This document shows positions 8,008 to 13,556 of a stretch of DNA of 64,000 bases, in pieces. A program made the position numbers and the translations under genes. A model generated the notes under the pieces. It did no database searches, was not told where the DNA came from, and was given only the letters and a program-made list of their open reading frames with translations. Every line of letters starts with the position of its first letter. Position 1 is the first letter of the stretch. The stretch lies in assembly GCA_934292725.1 (NCBI GenBank), contig CAKQXY010000002.1, positions 101,867 through 165,866 on the forward strand. Direction: 5' to 3'. The DNA comes from an uncultured Lachnospiraceae bacterium. Its GTDB lineage: Bacteria; Bacillota; Clostridia; Lachnospirales; Lachnospiraceae.

Positions 8008-8277
8008 TCATGATCCAAAATACAAAGCAATCGCTAATAAACCAAGAAGAAACACATTCAGCACAATGTCTCCAATTGTATTTACGGTTGCATCCAGAAA
8101 CTGTTCATGCTCCTCAGCCTTTGCCAGCTCTGCCTTGAAGTTTCGCGCTTGCTGACAACGGAGTGCGCGCTCTGCACTCTTTCCGTTTGGATCATTCACG
8201 AAGCTTGGAACCTGAAGCTCCTTCTTATCGATCAGCATGACCGGTTCCCCGTTTAAGATCTTTACTATCTCTACCAT
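8008..8277 (-). CDS. Small membrane-tail hypothetical protein (89 aa)
   Basis: The start is placed at the ATG preceded by GGAAAGGAAGAAAG, giving MVEIVKILNGEPVMLIDKKE. The first 60 residues are soluble with an amphipathic charged helix (FKAELAKAEEHEQFLD). The last 25 or so (IVLNVFLLGLLAIALYF) form one hydrophobic helix, so the protein is probably tail-anchored. It lies directly upstream of rep in the same operon. Family not recognised. Confidence 0.65.
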   Translation of the reverse strand: MVEIVKILNGEPVMLIDKKELQVPSFVNDPNGKSAERALRCQQARNFKAELAKAEEHEQFLDATVNTIGDIVLNVFLLGLLAIALYFGS

Positions 8278-8294
8278 CTTTCTTCCTTTCCTTG

Positions 8295-8351
8295 AAGATA
8301 CCTTAATAGCCTGCGAGGGCATTGACACACACACACTACCAAGGTATCTTT
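8295..8351. repeat. Inverted repeat between two early genes
   Basis: AAGATACCTT (8295-8304) and AAGGTATCTT (8342-8351) are perfect 10-base arms 37 bases apart. The right arm overlaps the end of the HTH gene. It could fold in the operon mRNA and tune the ratio between the two genes. Confidence 0.5.
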
Positions 8352-8572
8352 TCCTTGTCCTCTTGCCGTACCTGCAATACGGCAAAAATTGCCATCAGTT
8401 CACTTCTGCGAAATTTGCCAGGATCCATCCACCGATCGTTAAACGTGCCCAGCGGCATATTGATACGAGCTGCAAGCTGCATCTGTGTCATCTCTCTGCT
8501 TATCAGATACATCTTAATCACAAGCTTGAGCTGCTTGTTGGCTTTCTCCTCTTCCGTCTTCTTGGCTCTCAC
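8336..8572 (-). CDS. Small HTH regulator (78 aa)
   Basis: A Cro/CI-like helix-turn-helix is visible around EMTQMQLAARINMPLGTFND, flanked by charged helices. The start is a GTG at 8570-8572 with GGAGGTGAAA eight bases upstream. It is the first gene of the leftward early operon and lies just downstream of a 12-bp palindrome and a tRNA-like hairpin, so it may regulate its own operon. It is too short to have a dimerisation domain. Confidence 0.75.
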   Translation of the reverse strand: MRAKKTEEEKANKQLKLVIKMYLISREMTQMQLAARINMPLGTFNDRWMDPGKFRRSELMAIFAVLQVRQEDKEKIPW

Positions 8573-8608
8573 GGAGCTTTCACCTCCTTACTTTCTTTTT
8601 TGTCTACA

Positions 8609-8620
8609 GGTCGGCCGACC
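8609..8620. promoter_or_regulatory. 12-bp perfect palindrome, candidate operator
   Basis: GGTCGGCCGACC is a perfect palindrome 37 bases upstream of the GTG of the small HTH gene. Its position in the leader of the early operon suggests an operator. No protein is assigned. Confidence 0.4.
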
Positions 8621-8623
8621 ATT

Positions 8624-8662
8624 CCCCTCTGCCGGAATCGAACCGGCAGTACACCATAGGGG
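8624..8662 (-). other. tRNA-like T-arm/acceptor mini-helix in the early-operon leader
   Basis: On the minus strand, CCCCT, an 8-base bulge, CTGCCGG, loop TTCGATT, CCGGCAG and AGGGG form a 12-bp stacked helix. The loop matches the TTCRANY rule of tRNA T-loops. No D-arm or anticodon arm exists, so it is not a tRNA gene. It is either a tRNA remnant from an earlier integration or a tRNA mimic recognised by tRNA-processing enzymes. Confidence 0.5.
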
Positions 8663-8726
8663 TAAATTTAATTTCTTCTAAAATAAATTACTTTCTTATC
8701 ACATTTTTTCTAAATTTTTCTTTCCC

Positions 8727-8755
8727 TTGAAATATTTACGTCGCTATGATAGAAT
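8727..8755 (+). promoter_or_regulatory. Promoter of the two-gene rightward unit
   Basis: TTGAAA (8727-8732), a 17-base spacer and TAGAAT (8750-8755) stand 28 bases before the ATG at 8783, which has an AAGGAG site. This gives the pair its own expression, independent of the leftward operon. Confidence 0.65.
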
Positions 8756-8782
8756 GCATTTAATATTTCAAAGGAGAAATGT

Positions 8783-9181
8783 ATGTTAGGACTAATTGCT
8801 GATATTACTGGTATACTAAGTTTCATTATGTCTATTGCTATATTTTTCGTATCACATAGTCTTTTACGCGATATGGCAAAACGTCAACAGGATTATAATT
8901 CCAAACGAATTGACATTCAGTCTGATTTGATTGCACTCAGAGATAACATATGGAAAGATCATTTAGACAACCTAGAAATTCGAAGCCGTCTACGCCAAGC
9001 TCTCTATTCGTATCGTAATCAATACTGGTTAATTGCATTTCCGTTTCGCCTGTATCACATACAATGTAGCCTGCATTATATAAAAGGTCCTATAAAGCCT
9101 AAGAACAAAGAACGGCTTTGTAATCATATAGATTACTTAATAGGCAACATGGATAAGGAGGAAATAATTAAAAATGGATAA
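8783..9181 (+). CDS. Membrane-anchored hypothetical protein (132 aa)
   Basis: One N-terminal hydrophobic helix (about residues 3-27, ITGILSFIMSIAIFFVSHSL) is followed by a helical, charged cytoplasmic-type domain (DMAKRQQDYNSKRIDIQSDL) and a basic aromatic region. The gene has its own promoter and overlaps the next gene by eight bases, so the two products probably work together. Its base composition (A+T-rich) is unlike the early operon. It lies on the strand opposite to the lytic-type genes, as lysogeny or defence cargo often does. No family recognised. Confidence 0.7.
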   Translation: MLGLIADITGILSFIMSIAIFFVSHSLLRDMAKRQQDYNSKRIDIQSDLIALRDNIWKDHLDNLEIRSRLRQALYSYRNQYWLIAFPFRLYHIQCSLHYIKGPIKPKNKERLCNHIDYLIGNMDKEEIIKNG

Positions 9182-9602
9182 CAACTTGCTTCTTGAGAAA
9201 CTAATAAAAATGACAAAAGATAATTCTCTTTGTTGGGTACGATATTGTCAATCTCAAATTGAATTAAAACCTCTTCCTCCATCTCCATTGGATGATGGGC
9301 CGTTCAATATAGCAAATTCGTTTGCTCTGCTTAGTAAGGGAATAGATACCGAAAACAGTTATGTTTGCCACTATAATCAGGGTTATTTCTTTTTGCTACT
9401 GTATGACACTCTTTTACAGAATTCCCTTACATTACGTGTCCAAACTGATAGTGCCGAATATTCCCGAATATATCTATCTACGTCAGATACTGATGATGTT
9501 AATGTTGTAGCCCAGCTAAAACGCTTATACAACTTAATTTCTTCTCATGAATCAACTCAAGACGTAGACAATTTCATAAATTCGTTTATTAATGGCGAAT
9601 AA
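9174..9602 (+). CDS. Hypothetical soluble protein, partner of the membrane protein (142 aa)
   Basis: An AAGGAGG site lies inside the end of the upstream gene, and the ATG overlaps it by eight bases. The product begins MDNNLLLEKLIKMTKDNSLC and contains WVRYCQSQIELKPLPP, then a beta-rich middle and a polar C-terminus. No membrane segment, nuclease or NTPase motif is visible. The gene ends 14 bases inside the convergent gene on the other strand. Function unknown; the two-gene arrangement suggests a sensor/effector or toxin/immunity pair, which is inference only. Confidence 0.7.
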   Translation: MDNNLLLEKLIKMTKDNSLCWVRYCQSQIELKPLPPSPLDDGPFNIANSFALLSKGIDTENSYVCHYNQGYFFLLLYDTLLQNSLTLRVQTDSAEYSRIYLSTSDTDDVNVVAQLKRLYNLISSHESTQDVDNFINSFINGE

Positions 9603-10044
9603 ATTCATTTACAAAGGCATCTACTTTTTTTTGGCTATCAATTTCCTTAGACAGTTCTTCTGGCTGTCTAAGGATTTTTTCTGCCATTTGCATTACTTGC
9701 TCATTCATTTCATGTTTTAGGTTTTGGACTTCTTTTCTGCATTCAGTAATTTCCTGTTCTAAAAGCATGATACGTTTTCTTGATAACCACATTACTGTTT
9801 TTCTATGCTCCTTTCTGCTCAGTTCCACTTTCTCAAATTTGCTCACTATTTGAGCAGGATCAAAATGACCGTTTTGAAGAATCAAAACCAAATCTTGAAG
9901 AAACTCAGCCTCGGCCTTCAAATGGCGCTGATATTCCTGATGTAATCTGACATACTTTACATCATTTACACACCCCTGCATTAATGCCAACGCTGCGCAC
10001 GCTCCAACAAATCCTGTGCGCAGCCTGTTAAAATCTTTCTGCAT
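9589..10044 (-). CDS. Coiled-coil hypothetical protein (151 aa)
   Basis: A weakly hydrophobic N-terminal stretch (GFVGACAALALMQGCVND) is followed by a long helical region (LLEQEITECRKEVQNLKHEM) typical of a coiled coil. The ATG has GGAGGAAAGA upstream. It is the second gene of a short leftward unit driven from the divergent promoter at 10.23 kb. No family recognised. Confidence 0.65.
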   Translation of the reverse strand: MQKDFNRLRTGFVGACAALALMQGCVNDVKYVRLHQEYQRHLKAEAEFLQDLVLILQNGHFDPAQIVSKFEKVELSRKEHRKTVMWLSRKRIMLLEQEITECRKEVQNLKHEMNEQVMQMAEKILRQPEELSKEIDSQKKVDAFVNEFIRH

Positions 10045-10053
10045 TCTTTCCTC

Positions 10054-10200
10054 CTACGCCGTCTTCTGGGGCTTATTACTATCCATCTCCATTCTGGCTT
10101 TCAACAACCGTGCTCCACTGTCGATCAGTGCTAAACTTGGCTTGTCGAGTTCTCCCAAAATCTGAATCAACTCCTTCAAGTTAGAATCTTCTTTTTTCAT
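10054..10200 (-). CDS. Small hypothetical protein under the divergent promoter (48 aa)
   Basis: The start at 10198-10200 is preceded by AAAGGAGGCGATAAA. The product begins MKKEDSNLKELIQILGELDK and is a short amphipathic helical protein. It is the first gene transcribed away from the repressor, the position of a cro-like or antirepressor gene, but no HTH is visible. Confidence 0.65.
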   Translation of the reverse strand: MKKEDSNLKELIQILGELDKPSLALIDSGARLLKARMEMDSNKPQKTA

Positions 10201-10215
10201 TTTATCGCCTCCTTT

Positions 10216-10300
10216 GCTAACTTTGTGATCATATAATAGCACACAAAGTTAGCATTGTCAATATATTTTTGTTGACAATGTTATCATTTTTTGATATGCT
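10216..10300. promoter_or_regulatory. Divergent promoters with two operator-like inverted repeats
   Basis: Leftward promoter: TTGACA (10256-10261) and TATTAT (10233-10238), read on the minus strand, spacer 17. Rightward promoter of the repressor: TTGACA (10272-10277) and TATGCT (10295-10300), spacer 17. A perfect 12-base inverted repeat, GCTAACTTTGTG (10216-10227) with CACAAAGTTAGC (10242-10253), brackets the leftward -10. A perfect 9-base repeat, CATTGTCAA (10253-10261) with TTGACAATG (10272-10280), contains both -35 boxes. A dimer bound at the second repeat would switch both promoters. Confidence 0.75.
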
Positions 10301-10326
10301 TCTTTTTGCAAGGAGGTGAAATAAAA

Positions 10327-10713
10327 ATGGAATTAAGAGATCGAATTATAAAAGTTCGAAAAGATGCAGGACTAACCCAAGACGAGTTTGCAAAAAAAAT
10401 AGCATTAACCAGAAATTACGTCAGTATGGTAGAAAATGGGAGTAGAAATTTTGCTGACAGAACGATTTCTGATATCTGTAGAACATTTTCTGTTAACGAA
10501 AACTGGATGCTTACTGGCGAAGGCGACCCATACATGCCACAAGTAGATGACAGAGCTGGGTATATATCAGATTTACTTGAAGGAAAAGACGATGAATTTT
10601 ACGATATGGTTGTTCAAATAGTAAAGACCTATTCTGATCTTGATGAGAAAAGTAAAGCTGTATTAAAAAATTTTGCAAAAAAATTAGCAGACAACATAAA
10701 GGGCCAGGGTTAA
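10327..10713 (+). CDS. CI-type XRE repressor (128 aa)
   Basis: The N-terminal HTH_3 domain is clear: LRDRIIKVRKDAGLTQDEFA, then KKIALTRNYVSMVENG and NWMLTGEGDPYMP, which is the usual end of this domain in phage repressors. Residues 80-128 are helical and probably mediate dimerisation; there is no autocleavage (LexA-type) domain. The ATG at 10327 is chosen because AAGGAGGTGAAATAAAA precedes it. It should repress the divergent promoter pair directly upstream and maintain the integrated state. Confidence 0.85.
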   Translation: MELRDRIIKVRKDAGLTQDEFAKKIALTRNYVSMVENGSRNFADRTISDICRTFSVNENWMLTGEGDPYMPQVDDRAGYISDLLEGKDDEFYDMVVQIVKTYSDLDEKSKAVLKNFAKKLADNIKGQG

Positions 10714-10847
10714 CCCCCAGCCCTTTTAATGTGTTTAACTAGAAGCGTGTAGATCTCTTTTAAGAACTGTTCGTCCTCGATCTTATCCAGTAATTTAATG
10801 ATCAATTCCCTATACGTATGTACCGCCCCTTTCTCTTTTGTGAACAT
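10710..10847 (-). CDS. Small helical protein, leaderless, convergent with repressor (45 aa)
   Basis: The frame is open upstream, but the only promoter (TTGACA, 17, TATTAT) puts the transcript start within about 7 bases of the ATG at 10845-10847. I therefore place the start there and expect a leaderless mRNA. The product starts MFTKEKGAVHTYRELIIKLL and ends IYTLLVKHIKRAGG. Short proteins of the type HTYRELIIKLLDKIED occur next to repressors in many clostridial prophages (general knowledge). Function unknown. Confidence 0.55.
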   Translation of the reverse strand: MFTKEKGAVHTYRELIIKLLDKIEDEQFLKEIYTLLVKHIKRAGG

Positions 10848-10888
10848 GTGTTTGTTTATATAATAGTAGCAAACGCATGTTTTGTCAA
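10842..10888 (-). promoter_or_regulatory. Promoter with two LexA-like boxes
   Basis: TTGACA (10883-10888) and TATTAT (10860-10865) read leftward with a 17-base spacer. AAACGCATGTTT (10871-10882) fills the spacer, and GAACATGTGTTT (10842-10853) covers the transcript start and the start codon. They are near-identical in opposite orientation and resemble the Gram-positive SOS box GAAC-N4-GTTC with end mismatches. Repression by LexA or an element repressor is likely; which one is inference. Confidence 0.5.
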
Positions 10889-10920
10889 TACTTTTTATAT
10901 TTTTTGATATATTTACAATA

Positions 10921-11034
10921 TCATTTATTTTCATAAATGTCCCCGATCGTGGACTTTGGCATCCCACACAGCTCTGCAGCTTGTCGGATTGTCAGGCATC
11001 TCTGCTCCAATATTTCTTTTACTTTGATCTCCAC
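10921..11034 (-). CDS. Micro-gene with helix-turn-helix (37 aa)
   Basis: AGGAGG stands ten bases before a GTG at 11032-11034. The product begins (M)EIKVKEILEQRCLTIRQAA and continues ELCGMPKSTIGDIYENK. This matches the first half of an XRE-type HTH (V-K-E-L-L-x-x-R-x-x-T-x-R-Q-x-A-x-x-x-G-x-P-K-S-T). It stops where full-length relatives go on for another 30 or so residues, so it is either a truncated regulator or a genuine micro-regulator. Confidence 0.5.
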   Translation of the reverse strand: MEIKVKEILEQRCLTIRQAAELCGMPKSTIGDIYENK

Positions 11035-11076
11035 AATCTATACACCTCCTATTTTTCAATAGTTTGCGTATTCCAC

Positions 11077-11105
11077 TTGAATTAATACGTTTTATGTTGT
11101 ATTTT
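11077..11105 (+). promoter_or_regulatory. Promoter of the Mrr-type nuclease gene
   Basis: TTGAAT (11077-11082), a 17-base spacer and TATTTT (11100-11105). The inverted repeat CGTATT/AATACG overlaps the -35 box, so it may carry an operator. The ATG at 11134 has GGAGGTC upstream. Confidence 0.5.
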
Positions 11106-11133
11106 ATATTTATAAATTATTGGAGGTCACCAA

Positions 11134-13104
11134 ATGTCTGAACAATCTGAACAAACTTACCATAAATTGCATACAAAGAAGATCATTATTATCACAGCCG
11201 TTATTCTCAATCTATTATTTGGCAATGCTATTCAATCCGGAACATTTAATGGTCAGCCTGTTACTATCACCATATTTCTATTCTTAATGCTCATTGTAAA
11301 CATTATTTGTGTTCTTCCTATATCCTTTATAATTCTTATATATTGTAAAGAAAAAAATAGGGCAAGAGAACGTATGGCATCTAAAGTTGAGAATTCTCAG
11401 CATAATAGAAACAATGGCTTGCACCCCCTAAAAATCACTTTAGTTACTTTACTAATTTTAAATTTTGTATTAGGTGTCTTTTTAAGTAATGGGAATTTAG
11501 ATGATCACCCAGTAACCCCTTCAGAATTGGTAATGTTAATGGGAGTTATAAATCTTTTTCTTATTCTTCCTATATGCATTATAGTCTTTTTGTGTTGTTT
11601 TTTTCATGAAAAAGATTTACGGAATCAGTCAAGAAAAGCCATCGTCTCAGATTCACGGTCAACTAAATCATCTAAGAAAAATGTTATCATTACCTTAATA
11701 GTCATGAATTGTTTATTTGGAATTCTTACAGCTACTGGACATACAGATGGTCATGGTGTCACTCCTCTTGAATGGTTACAAATAATGCTACTTATAAACA
11801 TCGTTTGTATTATTCCTATATGCGGAATAGTTTTTTTACGTTGCAATTTACATCATAAACAGATAAAAAAAGATGCAGAAAGTTTGGAATCTTCGATAAA
11901 TTCAACTGCTCAAAAATCAATTCCATCTAATAATGCCATAAAAGCTGTTTCAGAAAATATTGATATTCAAGAGCCTTTACCTTCATCAAGCTCAGAGAAA
12001 GAACAGATTTCTATTTCTTTAACGCCTATAGTCGATGCAGAACCCAAAAGAAAAACTTCCGTCTCTGTTAATTCTGCCCATCAAGAGTTACTGAAAAAAT
12101 ATGCAATCATTACCCCGCTTGATACTACAGACTTTACAGATTTTGATTTCTTCGTGGAAGCAGGAATGCTATGCATAGAACACTTTTCTGATCCCGATAA
12201 AATCAAGCTGCTTCAACGCCATCTTGGAATTGGATTCAATCGCGCCAGTAGACTATGCGACCAGTTAGTTTATTATAAAGTCCTGAATTCAAAAGGAAGC
12301 CATTACGATGTAATTATGGATCGGGATTCTTTTTACACACTTGTGACAACTTTTCATGGACGCATGCCTGAAAAGCAATTTCGTCCTGTTACAGCCTTAA
12401 CCAATGAAGACGTAATTACTCCTATTGATACAACAGACTTCACTGACTTTGATTTTTTCTTACATGCTGGTATAGTAAGTATAACAGATCCAGATCACGA
12501 CAAACTCAGACTAATTCAACGTCATCTCGGGATCGGATTTAGCCATGCCGCCAGATTGTGTGACATATTATATTATTATAAGGTTTTAAAATCAGATATG
12601 GAAAAACAATGCGGTTATAGTTATTATAATGTAATCATGGACCTAGATTCTTTTCTTAAGCTTACAGGCAGCTTTCATGGACATATGCCAGAGGAATCTA
12701 CATCAAAAGAACTCGATTATATGATGAACGATCATATCCCTTCAAGTAAACGCGGTCAGCACTTTGAAACTCAATGCGCAGAACTCTTGAAGAAAAATGG
12801 GTTTATAAATGTTATTGTTACTAAAAAAAGTGGAGATCACGGTGCTGACGTTCTTGCTGAAAAAGATGGTATTTCCTATGCAATTCAATGCAAGTATTAT
12901 TCTAGCGCTGTAGGCAATTCAGCAGTGCAGGAAGCTTTCTCTGCAAAATCATACTATAGAAAAGATATTGCTGTTGTCATGACAAACTCATATTTTACAC
13001 GTCCAGCTAAAGAAGAAGCTGCCAAGAACCAAGTAAAACTTTGGGATAAAGATAAACTCCAAATTTTTCTTAAGAATAGTCAATCAACTGATAGTTCTCA
13101 ATAA
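11134..13104 (+). CDS. Membrane-anchored Mrr-type nuclease with two FtsK-gamma-like domains (656 aa)
   Basis: Three parts are visible. Residues of about 10-250 hold three copies of a two-helix membrane unit; each copy has a hydrophobic segment with N-x-L/V-x-G, a short loop with G(H/Q)PVT-type residues, and a second hydrophobic segment ending near LPIS/LPIC/IPIC. Residues of about 326-420 and 428-520 are tandem winged-helix units starting ITPLDTT and ITPIDTT; each contains a QRHLGIGF-type helix followed by an A-x-R-L-C-D motif, like the FtsK gamma DNA-reading domain (LQRRFRIGYNRAARLMDQ). Residues of about 539-645 are an Mrr_cat PD-(D/E)XK nuclease with GDHGADV and IQCKYY. The 250-325 linker is polar. 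Most likely a defence nuclease; it uses its own promoter and is A+T-rich compared with the early operon. Confidence 0.85.
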   Translation: MSEQSEQTYHKLHTKKIIIITAVILNLLFGNAIQSGTFNGQPVTITIFLFLMLIVNIICVLPISFIILIYCKEKNRARERMASKVENSQHNRNNGLHPLKITLVTLLILNFVLGVFLSNGNLDDHPVTPSELVMLMGVINLFLILPICIIVFLCCFFHEKDLRNQSRKAIVSDSRSTKSSKKNVIITLIVMNCLFGILTATGHTDGHGVTPLEWLQIMLLINIVCIIPICGIVFLRCNLHHKQIKKDAESLESSINSTAQKSIPSNNAIKAVSENIDIQEPLPSSSSEKEQISISLTPIVDAEPKRKTSVSVNSAHQELLKKYAIITPLDTTDFTDFDFFVEAGMLCIEHFSDPDKIKLLQRHLGIGFNRASRLCDQLVYYKVLNSKGSHYDVIMDRDSFYTLVTTFHGRMPEKQFRPVTALTNEDVITPIDTTDFTDFDFFLHAGIVSITDPDHDKLRLIQRHLGIGFSHAARLCDILYYYKVLKSDMEKQCGYSYYNVIMDLDSFLKLTGSFHGHMPEESTSKELDYMMNDHIPSSKRGQHFETQCAELLKKNGFINVIVTKKSGDHGADVLAEKDGISYAIQCKYYSSAVGNSAVQEAFSAKSYYRKDIAVVMTNSYFTRPAKEEAAKNQVKLWDKDKLQIFLKNSQSTDSSQ

Positions 13105-13108
13105 TTAC

Positions 13109-13137
13109 TTTACTTTTTGATGATCGCTTGATAAAAT
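13109..13137 (+). promoter_or_regulatory. Promoter of the CRISPR-like repeat RNA
   Basis: TTTACT (13109-13114), a 17-base spacer and TAAAAT (13132-13137), placed so that transcription would begin within a few bases of the repeat start at 13141. It lies five bases after the nuclease stop codon. Confidence 0.5.
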
Positions 13138-13140
13138 GAA

Positions 13141-13232
13141 GTATATTCCCCGTATATGCGGGGGTGATCCTGGTCAAATACTTTTCTTCTTTTCCATCCT
13201 CAGATATTTCCCCGCGCCCGCAGGGTACCGCC
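13141..13232 (+). CRISPR. Solitary type I-E-like CRISPR repeat unit (repeat, 32-base spacer, degenerate repeat)
   Basis: Bases 13141-13170 (GTATATTCCCCG, then TATATGCGGGGGTGATCC) match the pattern of type I-E repeats: TTCCCCG, a short loop, CGGGG, then GTGATCC. CCCCG/CGGGG forms the stem. A 32-base segment follows (13171-13202), then 13203-13232, a poorer copy with TTCCCCGCG; the two TTCCCCG blocks are 62 bases apart, against the usual I-E period of about 61. No cas gene is in the window. The unit has its own promoter and runs straight into a terminator. Candidates are an RNA anti-CRISPR, a CreA-like guide, a one-spacer mini-array or a remnant. Confidence 0.55.
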
Positions 13233-13260
13233 CCGACACATTTGTGCCGGGGCATTTTTA
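13230..13260 (+). terminator. Terminator of nuclease gene and CRISPR-like RNA
   Basis: GCCCCG and CGGGGC with an inner CAC/GTG form a 9-bp stem (one mismatch), loop ATTT, followed by ATTTTTATTT. The left arm overlaps the end of the degenerate repeat. Confidence 0.8.
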
Positions 13261-13283
13261 TTTAAAAAAAGTTTCGCATTTGC

Positions 13284-13312
13284 TTGACGCACGTGTTTGC
13301 ACGTGTTATAAT
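13284..13312 (+). promoter_or_regulatory. hicAB promoter with direct-repeat operator
   Basis: TTGACG (13284-13289), 17 bases, TATAAT (13307-13312). The spacer contains two direct copies of GCACGTGTT, each with a CACGTG palindrome, a fitting target for the HicB ribbon-helix-helix dimer (inference). Confidence 0.75.
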
Positions 13313-13334
13313 AATATTATAGAAGGGAGGAACA

Positions 13335-13517
13335 ATGAAAACACAAGAATTGCTAAAGCTTTTGAAGAAAAATAACTGTGAAGTGTTGCGTAATGGCAGC
13401 CGTCATGATATCTGGTTTAGTCCAGTGACAGGAAAACAATTTGCAGTTCCTAGACACAAAGCTGAAATTCCTATCGGAACATTGAACAACATCCTGAAGG
13501 ATGCGGGGCTTAAATAA
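13335..13517 (+). CDS. hicA: HicA mRNA interferase toxin (60 aa)
   Basis: Typical HicA size and sequence: the double-stranded-RNA-binding-like fold with the conserved NGSRHDIWFSPVTGK segment, whose histidine is the catalytic residue of the family, and the ending VPRHKAEIPIGTLNNILKDAG. It cleaves mRNA when not bound by HicB. A GAAGGGAGGAACA site precedes the ATG. It is followed after 39 bases by hicB, the normal toxin-first order of this family. It sits among the cargo genes of the element, where it could stabilise the element or act in phage defence. Confidence 0.92.
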   Translation: MKTQELLKLLKKNNCEVLRNGSRHDIWFSPVTGKQFAVPRHKAEIPIGTLNNILKDAGLK

Positions 13518-13556
13518 AAGCCCCATCCCTTCTACCTATATTTAAGGAGGTTTCTT

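Noticed and set aside
8609..8695. A complete tRNA gene at 8.62-8.70 kb
   Set aside because: Only the T-arm and a 5-bp outer stem exist; there is no D-arm, anticodon arm or 7-bp acceptor.
10848..10967. N-terminal extension of the 45-residue protein to an upstream start
   Set aside because: The promoter -35 and -10 boxes lie inside the extension, so it would not be on the transcript, and the extension overlaps the micro-HTH gene.
13141..13232. A genuine multi-spacer CRISPR array
   Set aside because: Only one good repeat and one decayed copy are present and no cas genes lie within 64 kb.
13070..13375. Reading frames across the CRISPR-like repeat (plus strand with IPRICGGDPG, minus strand with ITPAYTGNI)
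   Set aside because: Such peptides are the familiar mistranslation of type I-E repeats; no ribosome site and no codon signal.
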